From NCBI RefSeq assembly GCF_024793895.1, contig NZ_JANUSB010000015.1, positions 930,001-994,000 of the forward strand: 64,000 bases of DNA. The letters are read 5' to 3'. Below the pieces are notes generated by a model, which saw only the letters and a program-made list of their open reading frames with translations, was not told the origin of the DNA and ran no database searches. Origin of the DNA: Serratia sp. AKBS12. Lineage in GTDB: Bacteria > Pseudomonadota > Gammaproteobacteria > Enterobacterales > Enterobacteriaceae. Shown here one piece after another: positions 34,563 to 43,888 of this stretch (position 1 is its first letter; each line of letters begins with the position of its first letter). The position numbers were made by a program, and so were the translations under genes.

Positions 34563-35717
34563 ATGAATAAAAAAAAGCAGGGGGCCGCACTCGCTCAGCT
34601 AGCCATGGGAACGTCGCTTGACCTGGATGAGTTCGAGATCCCTGAGGCACCGGCGCAGCGAGAAAAACGCCATTACGACAACCTGTTTCTGCGAGGTGAG
34701 CAGAAAACGGTGCACCGTTACGTGGATTGCCGTTTCAGTAACGTCACCTTTGAGGGATGTCATTTCAGGACATTACATTTTGAACGTTGTGTAATGGACA
34801 ATATACGCCTGGTCGCTTGTAATATCAGCGAATTGAAGCTCATCGGTTGTGATGTTCAACGGCTCGTTGCCGTGGACTGTCTGGTGAATCAATGCCTATT
34901 CCATGAAGGGAAGCAGCAGCAGATCACCTGGGGAAACAGCCTGATCGAGGGTATCAGCTTTAATCAGCACCAGGTTGAAAGCTTGCTGATTCATGACGTC
35001 AGTCTGGCTCGCTGGTCGGCGAGCGAATCATCATTCAGCCAGTTGGAAATACGCAACAGCGAGTTTAGCGATGCCGGTTGGTTTAACAGTCAATTGCAGA
35101 TGAGCCGGTGGCTGGGGGGATGCGTTCGGCGGCAGGCTATGAGTGGTTGTACGCTGAACGCGGTCGATTATCAGGGCACGATCGGCAGTCATCAGGTTTG
35201 GAACGATTGCACCTTGTCACAGGTCAATTTGGCGAAAATGCCGTTGCAGGGGGCCAGTTTTCTGGGATCGCACCTGTCGGTTTGCGATATGAGTGACTGT
35301 AACCTGGCGCAGGCGGTGTTTACCCGAGGACAGTTAAACCGCTGCCGCTTGAATAGCGCCAATCTAACATTTTGCCAAGCGCAAGATGCCAGCTTCACCG
35401 ACTGCGATCTTTCGGGTGCCTGTATGCGTAATGCGTATTTCAATGGCGCATTATTGGCGCAGTGCCGGGTTGATGGCAGCGATTTTACCGGGGCGGATCT
35501 GCGCGCGGCAGAGATACGGGACACGTCATTTAAGGCGATTAGCGGCGGCGACAAGATGCGTATGCATGGAGCTAGAGGCCCGGTGGCGAAAAGCGAGCCA
35601 ACAGAGCCGCTGCTGACAAAAATCGATGCCTGGTATCAACGTAATCAACCAGGTTTGCCGGAGGCGTCCCCGTGGTCGCCTGGAAAACCGTTAAATGGAG
35701 GGAGTCGATATGTCTAG
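34563..35717 (+). CDS. Pentapeptide-repeat protein (384 aa)
   Basis: AAGGATG precedes the ATG. Nearly the whole protein from about residue 50 to 325 is made of Cys-rich pentapeptide-like repeats (VDCRF, EGCHF, SDCNLAQAVF, TDCDLSGACM, TGADLRAAEI), predicting a right-handed quadrilateral beta-helix. It has no signal peptide or membrane segment. It probably arose with the repeat half of the preceding gene. Its stop lies within the start region of the DUF3540 gene, so it is in the same operon. The function is unknown; an adaptor role is an inference. Confidence 0.82.
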   Translation: MNKKKQGAALAQLAMGTSLDLDEFEIPEAPAQREKRHYDNLFLRGEQKTVHRYVDCRFSNVTFEGCHFRTLHFERCVMDNIRLVACNISELKLIGCDVQRLVAVDCLVNQCLFHEGKQQQITWGNSLIEGISFNQHQVESLLIHDVSLARWSASESSFSQLEIRNSEFSDAGWFNSQLQMSRWLGGCVRRQAMSGCTLNAVDYQGTIGSHQVWNDCTLSQVNLAKMPLQGASFLGSHLSVCDMSDCNLAQAVFTRGQLNRCRLNSANLTFCQAQDASFTDCDLSGACMRNAYFNGALLAQCRVDGSDFTGADLRAAEIRDTSFKAISGGDKMRMHGARGPVAKSEPTEPLLTKIDAWYQRNQPGLPEASPWSPGKPLNGGSRYV

Positions 35718-36318
35718 GATTATGCAGGCAGAAATGCCGCCAATGCAGCGCACTCTGGCGGTTAAAGATGACTATGCGATGGATTGCCGCCTGCCATCGG
35801 GAACTCAGGTGATAGCAGATGTCAGACTGGATGTGCATGGTTGCCTTTATTTAGCCTCTTATGCGGCTTATGACTTGCAGGTAGCAACCAGTTGCCTGCT
35901 AAAACCACAGGAAGGGGATCGGATCAGGGCTATCGTCGATCAGAAAAAACTGTTCGTCACCGATATATTATCCCGTAAACAAAGTGGTCCCCTGATAATT
36001 AATAGCGGGGAAAGTGAATTACATATTCAAGCGGCTGGCCTGACATTGAATGGGGGACATCATTTGGATATATATGCAGAGAAAATATCGTTGAGATCAA
36101 AAATGGCCAAATGGATTTCGGAGCAGATGAATCAGGTGGCGAAACGCTGGTTTGTGCAGGCTGATGATGCTTATCGTAAAATAAAACACAATGAAGACGT
36201 TGAGGCTAAAAATATCAGTTTTCAGGCGGAGGATATGCTGGCACTAAAGGGACGATTAACCTCAGTAAGCGGTAGCGCTGTGGTTAAGGTTGATGGCAGT
36301 CAAATTCATATGGGGTAA
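35710..36318 (+). CDS. DUF3540-like T6SS accessory protein
   Basis: Predicted 202 aa from the ATG at 35710, five bases after GGGAG; an earlier in-frame ATG at 35695 precedes that site. The first part is a small beta domain (QVIADVRLDVHGCLYLASYAAYDLQVATSCLL), the rest is beta-rich with an amphipathic helix in the middle. This matches the DUF3540 family that regularly sits between DUF2169 and PAAR-like genes. It is probably a spike-associated adaptor. Family assignment is from context and general pattern. Confidence 0.65.
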   Translation: MSRIMQAEMPPMQRTLAVKDDYAMDCRLPSGTQVIADVRLDVHGCLYLASYAAYDLQVATSCLLKPQEGDRIRAIVDQKKLFVTDILSRKQSGPLIINSGESELHIQAAGLTLNGGHHLDIYAEKISLRSKMAKWISEQMNQVAKRWFVQADDAYRKIKHNEDVEAKNISFQAEDMLALKGRLTSVSGSAVVKVDGSQIHMG

Positions 36319-36321
36319 ATA

Positions 36322-36699
36322 ATGCCACCAGTTAATACCAATGCTTCAGGGTGTAGTATTTCAAGTTGTGACGTGCTTTGCCTAGGGCCTATCATTGTTG
36401 TCAGTTCCAATAATATGTCTAATAGCAACGGAACGGTTAATGTACCTAATTTTATGATTTGTGGTGGTTTCGTTCAGACGTTATCAACTCAATATTATAC
36501 CACCAGTACGTACGGCGCAGGTGTAGGGGTGTGCTCTGGCACCAACTCGGGGAAAGGCATGCATATGATGGCATCGAGCAAGTTGATCGTGAGGGGTAGT
36601 GGCGCTTCTTATCTGGGCTGTGCCGGCATGTCGAATACCTGCAATACCGCCTGCGTGCAGTGCGCGCCAAGTCAGTATACGGTTCATGTTAGCTGTTAG
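36322..36699 (+). CDS. PAAR-like (DUF4150-related) spike-tip protein
   Basis: 125 aa, cysteine- and glycine-rich. It resembles the compact PAAR-like family: a beta-rich body with VNVPNFMICGGFVQTLSTQYY and a GKGMHMMASSKLIVRGSGASYLGCAGMSN segment that recalls the DUF4150 core. It has ten cysteines, more than usual, clustered at both ends. It should cap the VgrG trimer and sharpen the spike. There is no C-terminal toxin domain, and it overlaps tssJ by 14 bp. Confidence 0.6.
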   Translation: MPPVNTNASGCSISSCDVLCLGPIIVVSSNNMSNSNGTVNVPNFMICGGFVQTLSTQYYTTSTYGAGVGVCSGTNSGKGMHMMASSKLIVRGSGASYLGCAGMSNTCNTACVQCAPSQYTVHVSC

Positions 36700-37165
36700 C
36701 ATAAAGAGGGGGTTGCTGGTTTTATTGTTATTTTCCCAGATCGGTTGCAGTAGTTTTATTTCCAGTGAAAGCCGAAATCGGTCTCAGATTATTGAGGTAG
36801 GGCTTTCCACTGCTTGGCAGGTTAATCCTGATAAATATCAATCTTCTCAGCCGGTGAAGATATGCGTCATCGAAACTCGCCGCGCCGGCTGGCTGCCGCC
36901 AAGGTTGTATGAAGGGAGAATATGCAGCGATCTTTCTAATTCTGCCGATATCATTAATTACGAAGTTTATATTTTAGCGCCGGGGCAGAATAAGACTTAT
37001 CGGACCAGCGTTGAGGTGGCAGGGAAATTCAGCCGTTGGATTGTAGTAGGTGCCGAGTTTCGACGAGGTATTGGAGAGTATTCACTGATTGAAAAGGTAG
37101 TTGAACCAGGAAGCGATTTTAAAATGGATATTAATGCAGAGAATACGTCGTTGACTGTTTTATAA
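36686..37165 (+). CDS. tssJ: T6SS outer-membrane lipoprotein TssJ
   Basis: Predicted 159 aa from the ATG at 36686; the frame is open further upstream but within the PAAR-like gene. A signal with lipobox-like SQIGC places the acylated Cys near residue 20. The mature part is a transthyretin-like beta-sandwich candidate (PVKICVIETRR, EYSLIEKVVEPGSDFKMDI). TssJ holds the membrane complex at the outer membrane. It precedes tssK-tssL-tssM, the usual order. Confidence 0.87.
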   Translation: MLAVSIKRGLLVLLLFSQIGCSSFISSESRNRSQIIEVGLSTAWQVNPDKYQSSQPVKICVIETRRAGWLPPRLYEGRICSDLSNSADIINYEVYILAPGQNKTYRTSVEVAGKFSRWIVVGAEFRRGIGEYSLIEKVVEPGSDFKMDINAENTSLTVL

Positions 37166-37187
37166 ATAAAATAATGTGGGATGTAAT

Positions 37188-38543
37188 ATGCTGCCAACGC
37201 AACGTGTCGCCTGGGTTGAAGGAATGCTGATGGAACCTCAGCATTTCCAACAGCAGGAAAGATTTGTGGAAAATTTAATCCATACCAAGATAAAAAATCT
37301 CGGTGCCTATATTTGGGGACTGAGTGAGTTGGAAATAGATAACGACTTATTGTCTCAGGGGAAGTTGGCTATCCGCCGTGCCAAAGGCGTTTTTCCTGAT
37401 GGCACGCCGTTCGAGATGCCAGGGCGTGATCCTTTGCCTATGCCGCTGGAATTGCAGGATCACCACCAGAACAAAGTGGTGTGTCTGGCCGTTGCGCTCG
37501 ATATGCCTGGTAATCCGTATATCGACCTGACCCGTCAAAGCAGGGGCAGCCGCTATCGAGCGGTGGAAACGCAGGTACAGGACCGAAATCTGCTGCCGGG
37601 AACCGAAGGCAACCCGCGCAATGCGTTATTACAGTTGGGGCATCTGCAGACGCGTTTATGCCTGCAAGAGAGCAGCAGCAGCCTGGAGGCGATACTGCCT
37701 ATAGCGACTATAGGTGAGCGAAGACCAGAAGGGGGACTGGTGCTGGATGGTAAGGTGCTGCCGGCGATGCTGGATTTTCGCGCTACGGGCTGGCTTCATG
37801 ACGCTACAACGGAGTTGTTGGGATTGATCTCCCAGCGGCTGGCGGCGGTACGCCTGCCGGATGCTCATTATGCCGGTGGTGGCATGAATGAAGTGCTGGA
37901 GCTGATGTTGTTGCAGCTGCTGGGGGAATATCATCTATTGCTGACGCATTTGCTTAGTAGGCCGAATGTGCATCCGGAAGCACTGTTTCAGACGTTGCTG
38001 GGATTATTAGGGCGTTTATGCATCATTCCTGGCGGCGAAGCGGTACAGGCTCGTCCCGAACTGCATTACAACCATGAACGACCGGGGCAGGGTTTTTTCC
38101 AGCTGTTTGCTGCGCTGCGCCGTGCGCTGTCGCTGGTGATTGAGTCGCCAGCCGTCGCGTTGCCGTTTAAAAGTAATGGCAAGAATCTATACCTGTGTCA
38201 GAACGATGCCCAGTTGCGCCTCGATCGACTGATCTTCGCCGTCAGCGCGGACATTCCTGCAGAAGTACTGCGCAGCGAATTCCCTGGTCAGATCAAACTT
38301 GGGCCGGTGGAAAAGATGGCTCAACTGATCGACTTTCAGTTGCCCGGTGTGCGGATCAGCGCGTTGGGAGCACCGCCGCGTCATATTCCTTATTATCCCG
38401 ACAGCATCTACTTCGAGGTGGATCCTGCCGATCCTCTCTATCAGGAAATGATGTCCGGTGCGGCGATGGCGTTAAGCGTAGTGGGAGATTTCCCATCCTT
38501 GCGTTTTGACGTTTGGGGGCTGCGTCCAGGGAGAGGGCGATGA
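37188..38543 (+). CDS. tssK: T6SS baseplate-membrane connector TssK
   Basis: Predicted 451 aa. The ATG at 37188 (GGGA upstream) is preferred over a GTG at 37176. The start VAWVEGMLMEPQHFQQQERFVE is the highly conserved TssK N-terminus, and the C-terminus FEVDPADPLYQEMMSGAAMALSVVGDFPSLRFDVWGLRP matches too. It links the baseplate to TssL and TssM. It overlaps tssL by four bases. Confidence 0.96.
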   Translation: MLPTQRVAWVEGMLMEPQHFQQQERFVENLIHTKIKNLGAYIWGLSELEIDNDLLSQGKLAIRRAKGVFPDGTPFEMPGRDPLPMPLELQDHHQNKVVCLAVALDMPGNPYIDLTRQSRGSRYRAVETQVQDRNLLPGTEGNPRNALLQLGHLQTRLCLQESSSSLEAILPIATIGERRPEGGLVLDGKVLPAMLDFRATGWLHDATTELLGLISQRLAAVRLPDAHYAGGGMNEVLELMLLQLLGEYHLLLTHLLSRPNVHPEALFQTLLGLLGRLCIIPGGEAVQARPELHYNHERPGQGFFQLFAALRRALSLVIESPAVALPFKSNGKNLYLCQNDAQLRLDRLIFAVSADIPAEVLRSEFPGQIKLGPVEKMAQLIDFQLPGVRISALGAPPRHIPYYPDSIYFEVDPADPLYQEMMSGAAMALSVVGDFPSLRFDVWGLRPGRGR

Positions 38544-40036
38544 ACGAATTTAGCGAGAAAATCCGTGAGGCTATGTCAAATTCGCGCGCTGGCCTGCATC
38601 AGGTGAGCAGCTTGCTGAACTCTCCGCTTGGCCAGGCGGGCATTGGAAGCATGGCAGCATTCGCCGTCGGCGTGCGGCGAGATGGAGAATCAACGGCGCC
38701 CGAGCCACACTCGGCGGAGTTTCATTCCAGAGCCTTGGCGGCGGGCGGAGACGCTTATTTCACTTCGCCAGCCACGGTAGCCGAAAAAGCAATCGCACCG
38801 GGTCGCGTTGGCGTGTTGTCCGGCAGTTGGAACAACGTCTGCATCGCGGCAGCGATGCCGGTATTGTTGATCGTCGAGCGCGTCCGTGGTCAGCGCGGCG
38901 TGGACAACTTTGCGCTACGCGCGCAGCTGGTCCGCGAACTACAGAATTTTAGGCAAGTCATGCTTAAACAGCAGATCCTGCCGGAGGATGTACGCAGTAT
39001 GTCTTACCTGCTGTGCACCTTTATCGACGGGGTACTCGCCGAACTGCGGGACAATGGCATAACGCCACTGAACCTGCTGATTGAATTTCATCGGGATTCC
39101 TGGGGGGGGGAGAAAAGCTTCGACGATCTGGAGCGTTATCTGCTGGATCCGCATCAATACCGTGAAATTCTTGGGCTTTACCATCTGATTTTATCGTTGG
39201 GCTTCAAGGGAAAATATCACATCCTGGAACGCGGCGAAATTTTGCTGGCTGACCTGTTTATGCGTCTGAATAGTCTGCTTTATGAGCGTGGCACGACGCA
39301 GGCACTCAATGAAATCAAAGTGAACGCTGTGGTGTGCAAACGTCACCGTTTTAGTCCGACGCGTTTGCTATCCATGGGCGTGCTGTTGTGCCTGATCGCC
39401 TATGGCGGTATCTCCTTTTATTTGCACGATAAGTCACGGGATATACGCAACGCCATCATGGCTTGGGAACCGCCGATGCCACGCAAGATCAATATTATGG
39501 AAACCCTTCCGCAGCCGCTACCGCAGATTCTGAACGAAGGCTGGCTCGAAGTACGGGAAGATCCGCGTGGCTGGCTGTTGCTGTTTACCTCCGATGGCGC
39601 GTTTCGTACCGGGAAATCCGTGCTTTCTCCCGAATTTGTCAAAAAGCGCAATATTGAACGTTTGGGCGAAGCGCTATCGGGATGGCCAGGCGATCTGGAA
39701 GTGATCGGACATACCGATGCGCAGCCTTTCCGTAGCAGCAAAGTGAAGGATCCCAATCTGCGTCTGTCCCAGGAGCGTGCTGATATGGTCGCGGACAAAC
39801 TGCGGGAAGGCTCCATGGTCAACAGCAAATATCAACGCAATATCGTGGCGGTGGGCAAGGGGGATAGCGAACCTTTGGCGAGCAATGACACCGAGGAGGG
39901 GCGGCGCAAAAACCGTCGAGTGGACATCCTTTGGAAAGTCGGCGAACGCGGTGAAACCCATGACGGTAGCAGACGGCAGGAAGACAATCAGACGCCTGCG
40001 TTACTGAATAACCATAACGCAGGAGCCTCTCGTTGA
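38540..40036 (+). CDS. tssL: T6SS membrane protein TssL with C-terminal OmpA-like domain
   Basis: Predicted 498 aa from the ATG at 38540 (GAGAGGG upstream, overlapping the tssK stop). The N-terminal DotU-like cytoplasmic helical domain spans about 105-265 (MSYLLCTFIDGVLAE), one transmembrane helix is near 285 (MGVLLCLIAYGGISFYL), and the periplasmic OmpA/peptidoglycan-binding domain is near 385-475 (LEVIGHTDAQPF, NLRLSQERADMVADKL, RRKNRRVDI). It anchors the secretion machine in the inner membrane and to the cell wall. Confidence 0.95.
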   Translation: MNEFSEKIREAMSNSRAGLHQVSSLLNSPLGQAGIGSMAAFAVGVRRDGESTAPEPHSAEFHSRALAAGGDAYFTSPATVAEKAIAPGRVGVLSGSWNNVCIAAAMPVLLIVERVRGQRGVDNFALRAQLVRELQNFRQVMLKQQILPEDVRSMSYLLCTFIDGVLAELRDNGITPLNLLIEFHRDSWGGEKSFDDLERYLLDPHQYREILGLYHLILSLGFKGKYHILERGEILLADLFMRLNSLLYERGTTQALNEIKVNAVVCKRHRFSPTRLLSMGVLLCLIAYGGISFYLHDKSRDIRNAIMAWEPPMPRKINIMETLPQPLPQILNEGWLEVREDPRGWLLLFTSDGAFRTGKSVLSPEFVKKRNIERLGEALSGWPGDLEVIGHTDAQPFRSSKVKDPNLRLSQERADMVADKLREGSMVNSKYQRNIVAVGKGDSEPLASNDTEEGRRKNRRVDILWKVGERGETHDGSRRQEDNQTPALLNNHNAGASR

Positions 40037-40040
40037 CGGG

Positions 40041-43000
40041 ATGTACATTTCTATGATTCGCAGAACTTTTATTCTATTACTGGCGGTGATCCTTTCACTG
40101 GTGATCTGGTGGGTAGGGCCTCTGGTTTCGATCGGTTCATTACGACCAATAGCCGCTATCTGGGTGCGTGCCGTGCTCATTGCCGTCATCCTCGTCTGGG
40201 CTCTATGGCCCTGGGTTGCCGCCTGTCTCGGTTGGCTAGCTAGCCAAATCAGAGCGCCAAAGAGCACGTTAAAGCGCAGTTGTGCACGAGATCGTGTCTC
40301 CTCACGATTTTATGATGCCATCCGTACCTTGAAATATATCGGCATTGCCGAGCAGAAAAGCACATGGCGGCGTTTCTGTTACCGATTGAGCAGTAATTAT
40401 CTTAATGACAAGCCCTGGTTTTTAATCATGGGGCCGGCCGGGTGCGGTAAAACTTCGCTGATTAATGAAAGCGGCAAACGATTTCTATTGTCGGAGCAAT
40501 ACGGTTTTAAACATACCGTCGATGTGGGATCTACGCGCGACTGTAATTGGTGGCTGACCGACAAGGCGGTTTATATTGATACAGCTGGAGAGTGGACCCA
40601 GATACACGGTTTGAGCGAAGAAGCGAATAAAGCGCAGGGAGTACTCTATTCATTGATTAGACGCCATCGCCGCCACCCAGGCGTGGATGGCGTGATTCTT
40701 TGCCTGGATGCTGCATGGTTACTGCATACGGCGTTGACAGAGCGTAAATCCATGGCGGATGCGCTGTGCGCCCGCATGTTGGAAACTGCCGGTTTTTTCC
40801 GCAACGATGTGGCGGTGTATCTGGCATTGAACAATATCGATTCCCTGCCAGGAGGTGAAACTTTCCTGGCGGAGATCAGTGATGAAGTTCTTTCCCAGGG
40901 CATTGGTTTTACCCTGATTTTTTCCGCAGATGGCCAGGTGGATTATGGTCGCAGCGACACTGAATATACCCGTATGGCTGCGCGTATCAGTGATCATGCG
41001 CAAGAGCTGCTGCATAACGCCCATTCGGCAGAACAGCGGCAGCAACTGCTGTTTTTCACCGAGTCGGTAGGCAATTTGCGCAAACCGCTGTTCAACCTGC
41101 TTGAGCAGGTTTTCCCCCAACTGCCGGTGGGCTACGCCGGACAAATTCGTCAGGTTTGGCTGGGCAGCACTCAGGTATTGCAGCGCGCGCAATGGGGGGG
41201 GGAATGGGATATGCGACCCTCTGGGCATCTGTATGCTCCGATGCTAGACAATGCGATCCTGGAGCGCGGTGTGCTCAGTGCGCGAGCCATGCCGTTACGC
41301 AACCGAGTGAGTTTGACGTTACGCTATGTCGCGGTGTGTGCTTTGCTGGCCTTCTCCGTCAATCTGATGGCGACCCGTTATCTATGGGAGGAGGAGTACA
41401 TCGCCTATATGACCGCCAGTTTTGACGAAACCAAACGTATGGTGCGCGAAATCCCAGCGACCAATCGAGTTAGCGATGATTTGATTTCGGCTTATGAACA
41501 GTTGGGATATATGTCTGCTCAGCTGAGTAGCAATCCTTCCCCCTTGATCAATCCCTATTTCGAGCATGGTCTGATCAACAAAGAGGCGCAACAGACCTAT
41601 CATCGCCATTTATTCAAGTTTTTCTGGCCGGCGATGGAACGCTATGTGTATGAAGAGCTGGGACGGGATATTACCGCGAATAATGATGACGTGTACAACA
41701 CGCTGAAAATCTATTTGATGCTGGGGAAACCTGAGCATCGTTCTGCCCAGGAATTGGAAAACTGGTTTTCTTCGCGTTGGAGCAGCTTTGCGCCGCAGGG
41801 ATATTCGGATGCGGATAAGCGCATTTTTATGCTGCACCTGCGCACGATTTTCTCTGAGTCTCTGCAATCTCAGGCACCGGTGACCAAGCTACAACCTGAA
41901 CTGATTCGTCTGGCACGACTGAAAGCAATGGCGATACCGATCCACATGCGAGTGCTACGTGGTTTGCAAAGTCGTCTGACTTCGGGCATTGACAACGTTT
42001 CGCTAGCCAGCGCCGCGGGGGCTAACGCCTCGCTGATGCTACGCCGCAAAGGGCAGGCGGTAGTTACCGATATGGCGGTACCGGCATTTTATACGCTGGC
42101 CAGTTACCATGATGTGTTTAAACCGCAGCTTGATGGTGCAGTGGATAACATGATTCAGGAAGAAGCCTGGGTGTTGCGGGACGGCAACGGCCAAGCGGAT
42201 AGGCTCAAGGCGCTGGAATTCCGACAGAAGCTTACTGATGAAGTGCGCAAGTTGTATTTATTGGAGTATGCCGATCATTGGGAAAAGTTCCTGAAGGACA
42301 TCCGGGTACGCCCAATTGCCAGTCTGGACGATGCAGCCCTGTTGGCGCGGCAATTTTCAGATCCGTCCTCGCCGTTATCCAATCTGTTGCGTTTCGTGAC
42401 CCGGCAGACCAACCTGACCAATACCGATCGCCGCAATGTCTCCGGCTGGTTAGATAAACGCCGCCTTGAGCTGGAAAATACCCGACGTGACATTCTTGGC
42501 GAAATTTCCGGCGAACGCAGCCATTTCCGTATTACACCAGAAAAAGAGCTGGAGCAGCGTTTCGAAGCGGTCCGTAGGCTTGGCGCACAGTTGATGCAAA
42601 CTCCGACCGCTAACAATGACCCTCTGGCGCGTCGTTTCGAGGAAATGTACAACCAGCTATCGTCGTTGGCTATTGCCCTGCGTGCAGGTGAGGTGTTACC
42701 GCAGAATTCACTTAACAATTTGAAGATCGCCGCCGCGCAACAGCCTGAACCGGTGCGCAGCATTATGCAGGATCTGCTGGAGGTGGGTAATACGCAGAGT
42801 TTGCAACAGAGTAGCCACAACTTGAACAGTGGTGCTGCATCGTTTACTGCCAATGTATGCCGCAACGTTGTCTCCGGGCGTTATCCCTTCAACCGCAACG
42901 CCCGGGATGAAGTCGGGATAGGCGACTTTTCTCGCCTGTTTGGTCCTTCGGGAGCCATCAGGAGCTACTTTGATCAGCATTTGGCATCTTACGTAGACAA

Positions 43001-43520
43001 TACGGCGGGTAAGCTGCAAGTACGTGAAGGTAGCCGCGGGTTGCTCAGCGCCAGTACGTTGCGGGCATTTGAAAACGCCATGTTGATTGGCGATACCTTC
43101 TTTAACAAGGGCGGTGAAACCATGGCCTTTTCCCTGTATCTGCGGCCTTTGACGCTGTCGTCCAATATTATGGAGGCCGAACTGGATATTGATGGTCAAG
43201 TGCTCCGCTACAGCCATGGCAGCACTCAACCGGTGAGCGTTCAGTGGCCTGGGCAAAATGGTGGAGCTTACGTACGCCTGTCGTTCAAGGACTTGAATGG
43301 TCGCATAGAATCAGTCAGTTTCAATGGGCCCTGGGCACTATTCCATCTGTACGATAAGAGCAACCCGATCTCTATCGATCGCGATCGCCAAGAGCTAACG
43401 ATGGGGATCTCTTCCATGAATGGTCTATTCAAAGTGGAATTGCGCTCAACCATGAATGATTTTCCACTTTGGTCGCGGGCGCTCAATGAGTTTTCTTGCC
43501 CAAATGTAAAAAGTAAATAA
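40041..43520 (+). CDS. tssM: T6SS membrane-complex protein TssM (IcmF)
   Basis: 1159 aa. Two N-terminal membrane helices (about 9-26 and 43-63), a cytoplasmic NTPase-like domain with Walker A GPAGCGKTS at residues 131-139, a third membrane helix near 430, and a long periplasmic part ending with the TssM C-terminal domain. It bridges inner membrane and TssJ. An in-frame ATG at 40053 is an alternative start; no strong ribosome binding site decides between them. Confidence 0.96.
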   Translation: MYISMIRRTFILLLAVILSLVIWWVGPLVSIGSLRPIAAIWVRAVLIAVILVWALWPWVAACLGWLASQIRAPKSTLKRSCARDRVSSRFYDAIRTLKYIGIAEQKSTWRRFCYRLSSNYLNDKPWFLIMGPAGCGKTSLINESGKRFLLSEQYGFKHTVDVGSTRDCNWWLTDKAVYIDTAGEWTQIHGLSEEANKAQGVLYSLIRRHRRHPGVDGVILCLDAAWLLHTALTERKSMADALCARMLETAGFFRNDVAVYLALNNIDSLPGGETFLAEISDEVLSQGIGFTLIFSADGQVDYGRSDTEYTRMAARISDHAQELLHNAHSAEQRQQLLFFTESVGNLRKPLFNLLEQVFPQLPVGYAGQIRQVWLGSTQVLQRAQWGGEWDMRPSGHLYAPMLDNAILERGVLSARAMPLRNRVSLTLRYVAVCALLAFSVNLMATRYLWEEEYIAYMTASFDETKRMVREIPATNRVSDDLISAYEQLGYMSAQLSSNPSPLINPYFEHGLINKEAQQTYHRHLFKFFWPAMERYVYEELGRDITANNDDVYNTLKIYLMLGKPEHRSAQELENWFSSRWSSFAPQGYSDADKRIFMLHLRTIFSESLQSQAPVTKLQPELIRLARLKAMAIPIHMRVLRGLQSRLTSGIDNVSLASAAGANASLMLRRKGQAVVTDMAVPAFYTLASYHDVFKPQLDGAVDNMIQEEAWVLRDGNGQADRLKALEFRQKLTDEVRKLYLLEYADHWEKFLKDIRVRPIASLDDAALLARQFSDPSSPLSNLLRFVTRQTNLTNTDRRNVSGWLDKRRLELENTRRDILGEISGERSHFRITPEKELEQRFEAVRRLGAQLMQTPTANNDPLARRFEEMYNQLSSLAIALRAGEVLPQNSLNNLKIAAAQQPEPVRSIMQDLLEVGNTQSLQQSSHNLNSGAASFTANVCRNVVSGRYPFNRNARDEVGIGDFSRLFGPSGAIRSYFDQHLASYVDNTAGKLQVREGSRGLLSASTLRAFENAMLIGDTFFNKGGETMAFSLYLRPLTLSSNIMEAELDIDGQVLRYSHGSTQPVSVQWPGQNGGAYVRLSFKDLNGRIESVSFNGPWALFHLYDKSNPISIDRDRQELTMGISSMNGLFKVELRSTMNDFPLWSRALNEFSCPNVKSK

Positions 43521-43530
43521 TGGAGAAGCT

Positions 43531-43875
43531 ATGTTGGACCCTAATAAATTAATTGAGATGTTGACGAATATGACGGCAATGAGTCAGTCAACCCAGCAGT
43601 CTCTGACACAAAGCTTTATGTCAGGTGCCGCTGGGATGAATATGAACGGCGCGGGGGAAATGGAAAAAATAATGTCGCAGATGTCGCAGATGAGTGAGAA
43701 AGCAGCATTGGACATGGGAGATATGATGAAAACTTTTCAGCAGGAGTGCAGCATGATGAAAACATCCCAGCAGGAGAGCAACATGCAGGTTAGAAACGGG
43801 GAAAAAGAGTCGGAACAGGGGGGGAGTTTCCCTCAGGGAGCGATGGATTTTTTCACCAATATGCAAAAGAAATAA
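43531..43875 (+). CDS. Met-rich small protein at the end of the T6SS operon (114 aa)
   Basis: It starts 11 bp after tssM with a GGAGAAG ribosome binding site, so it is cotranscribed. About 19 of 114 residues are methionine, with Gln, Ser and Asn making up much of the rest; no signal peptide or membrane helix. The middle holds an imperfect tandem repeat (MMKTFQQECS/MMKTSQQESN). Helix-forming, amphipathic and low in complexity, it resembles secreted or chaperone-like proteins in general terms, but I do not recognise a family. It could be a T6SS cargo or regulator; neither is shown. Confidence 0.65.
   Translation: MLDPNKLIEMLTNMTAMSQSTQQSLTQSFMSGAAGMNMNGAGEMEKIMSQMSQMSEKAALDMGDMMKTFQQECSMMKTSQQESNMQVRNGEKESEQGGSFPQGAMDFFTNMQKK
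43723..43782 (+). repeat. 30-bp imperfect tandem repeat in the Met-rich gene
   Basis: Two adjacent 30-bp units (43723-43752 and 43753-43782) encode ten-residue repeats. They keep the reading frame, so unit number could vary between strains. Confidence 0.7.
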
Positions 43876-43888
43876 TCAAATGACCCCA

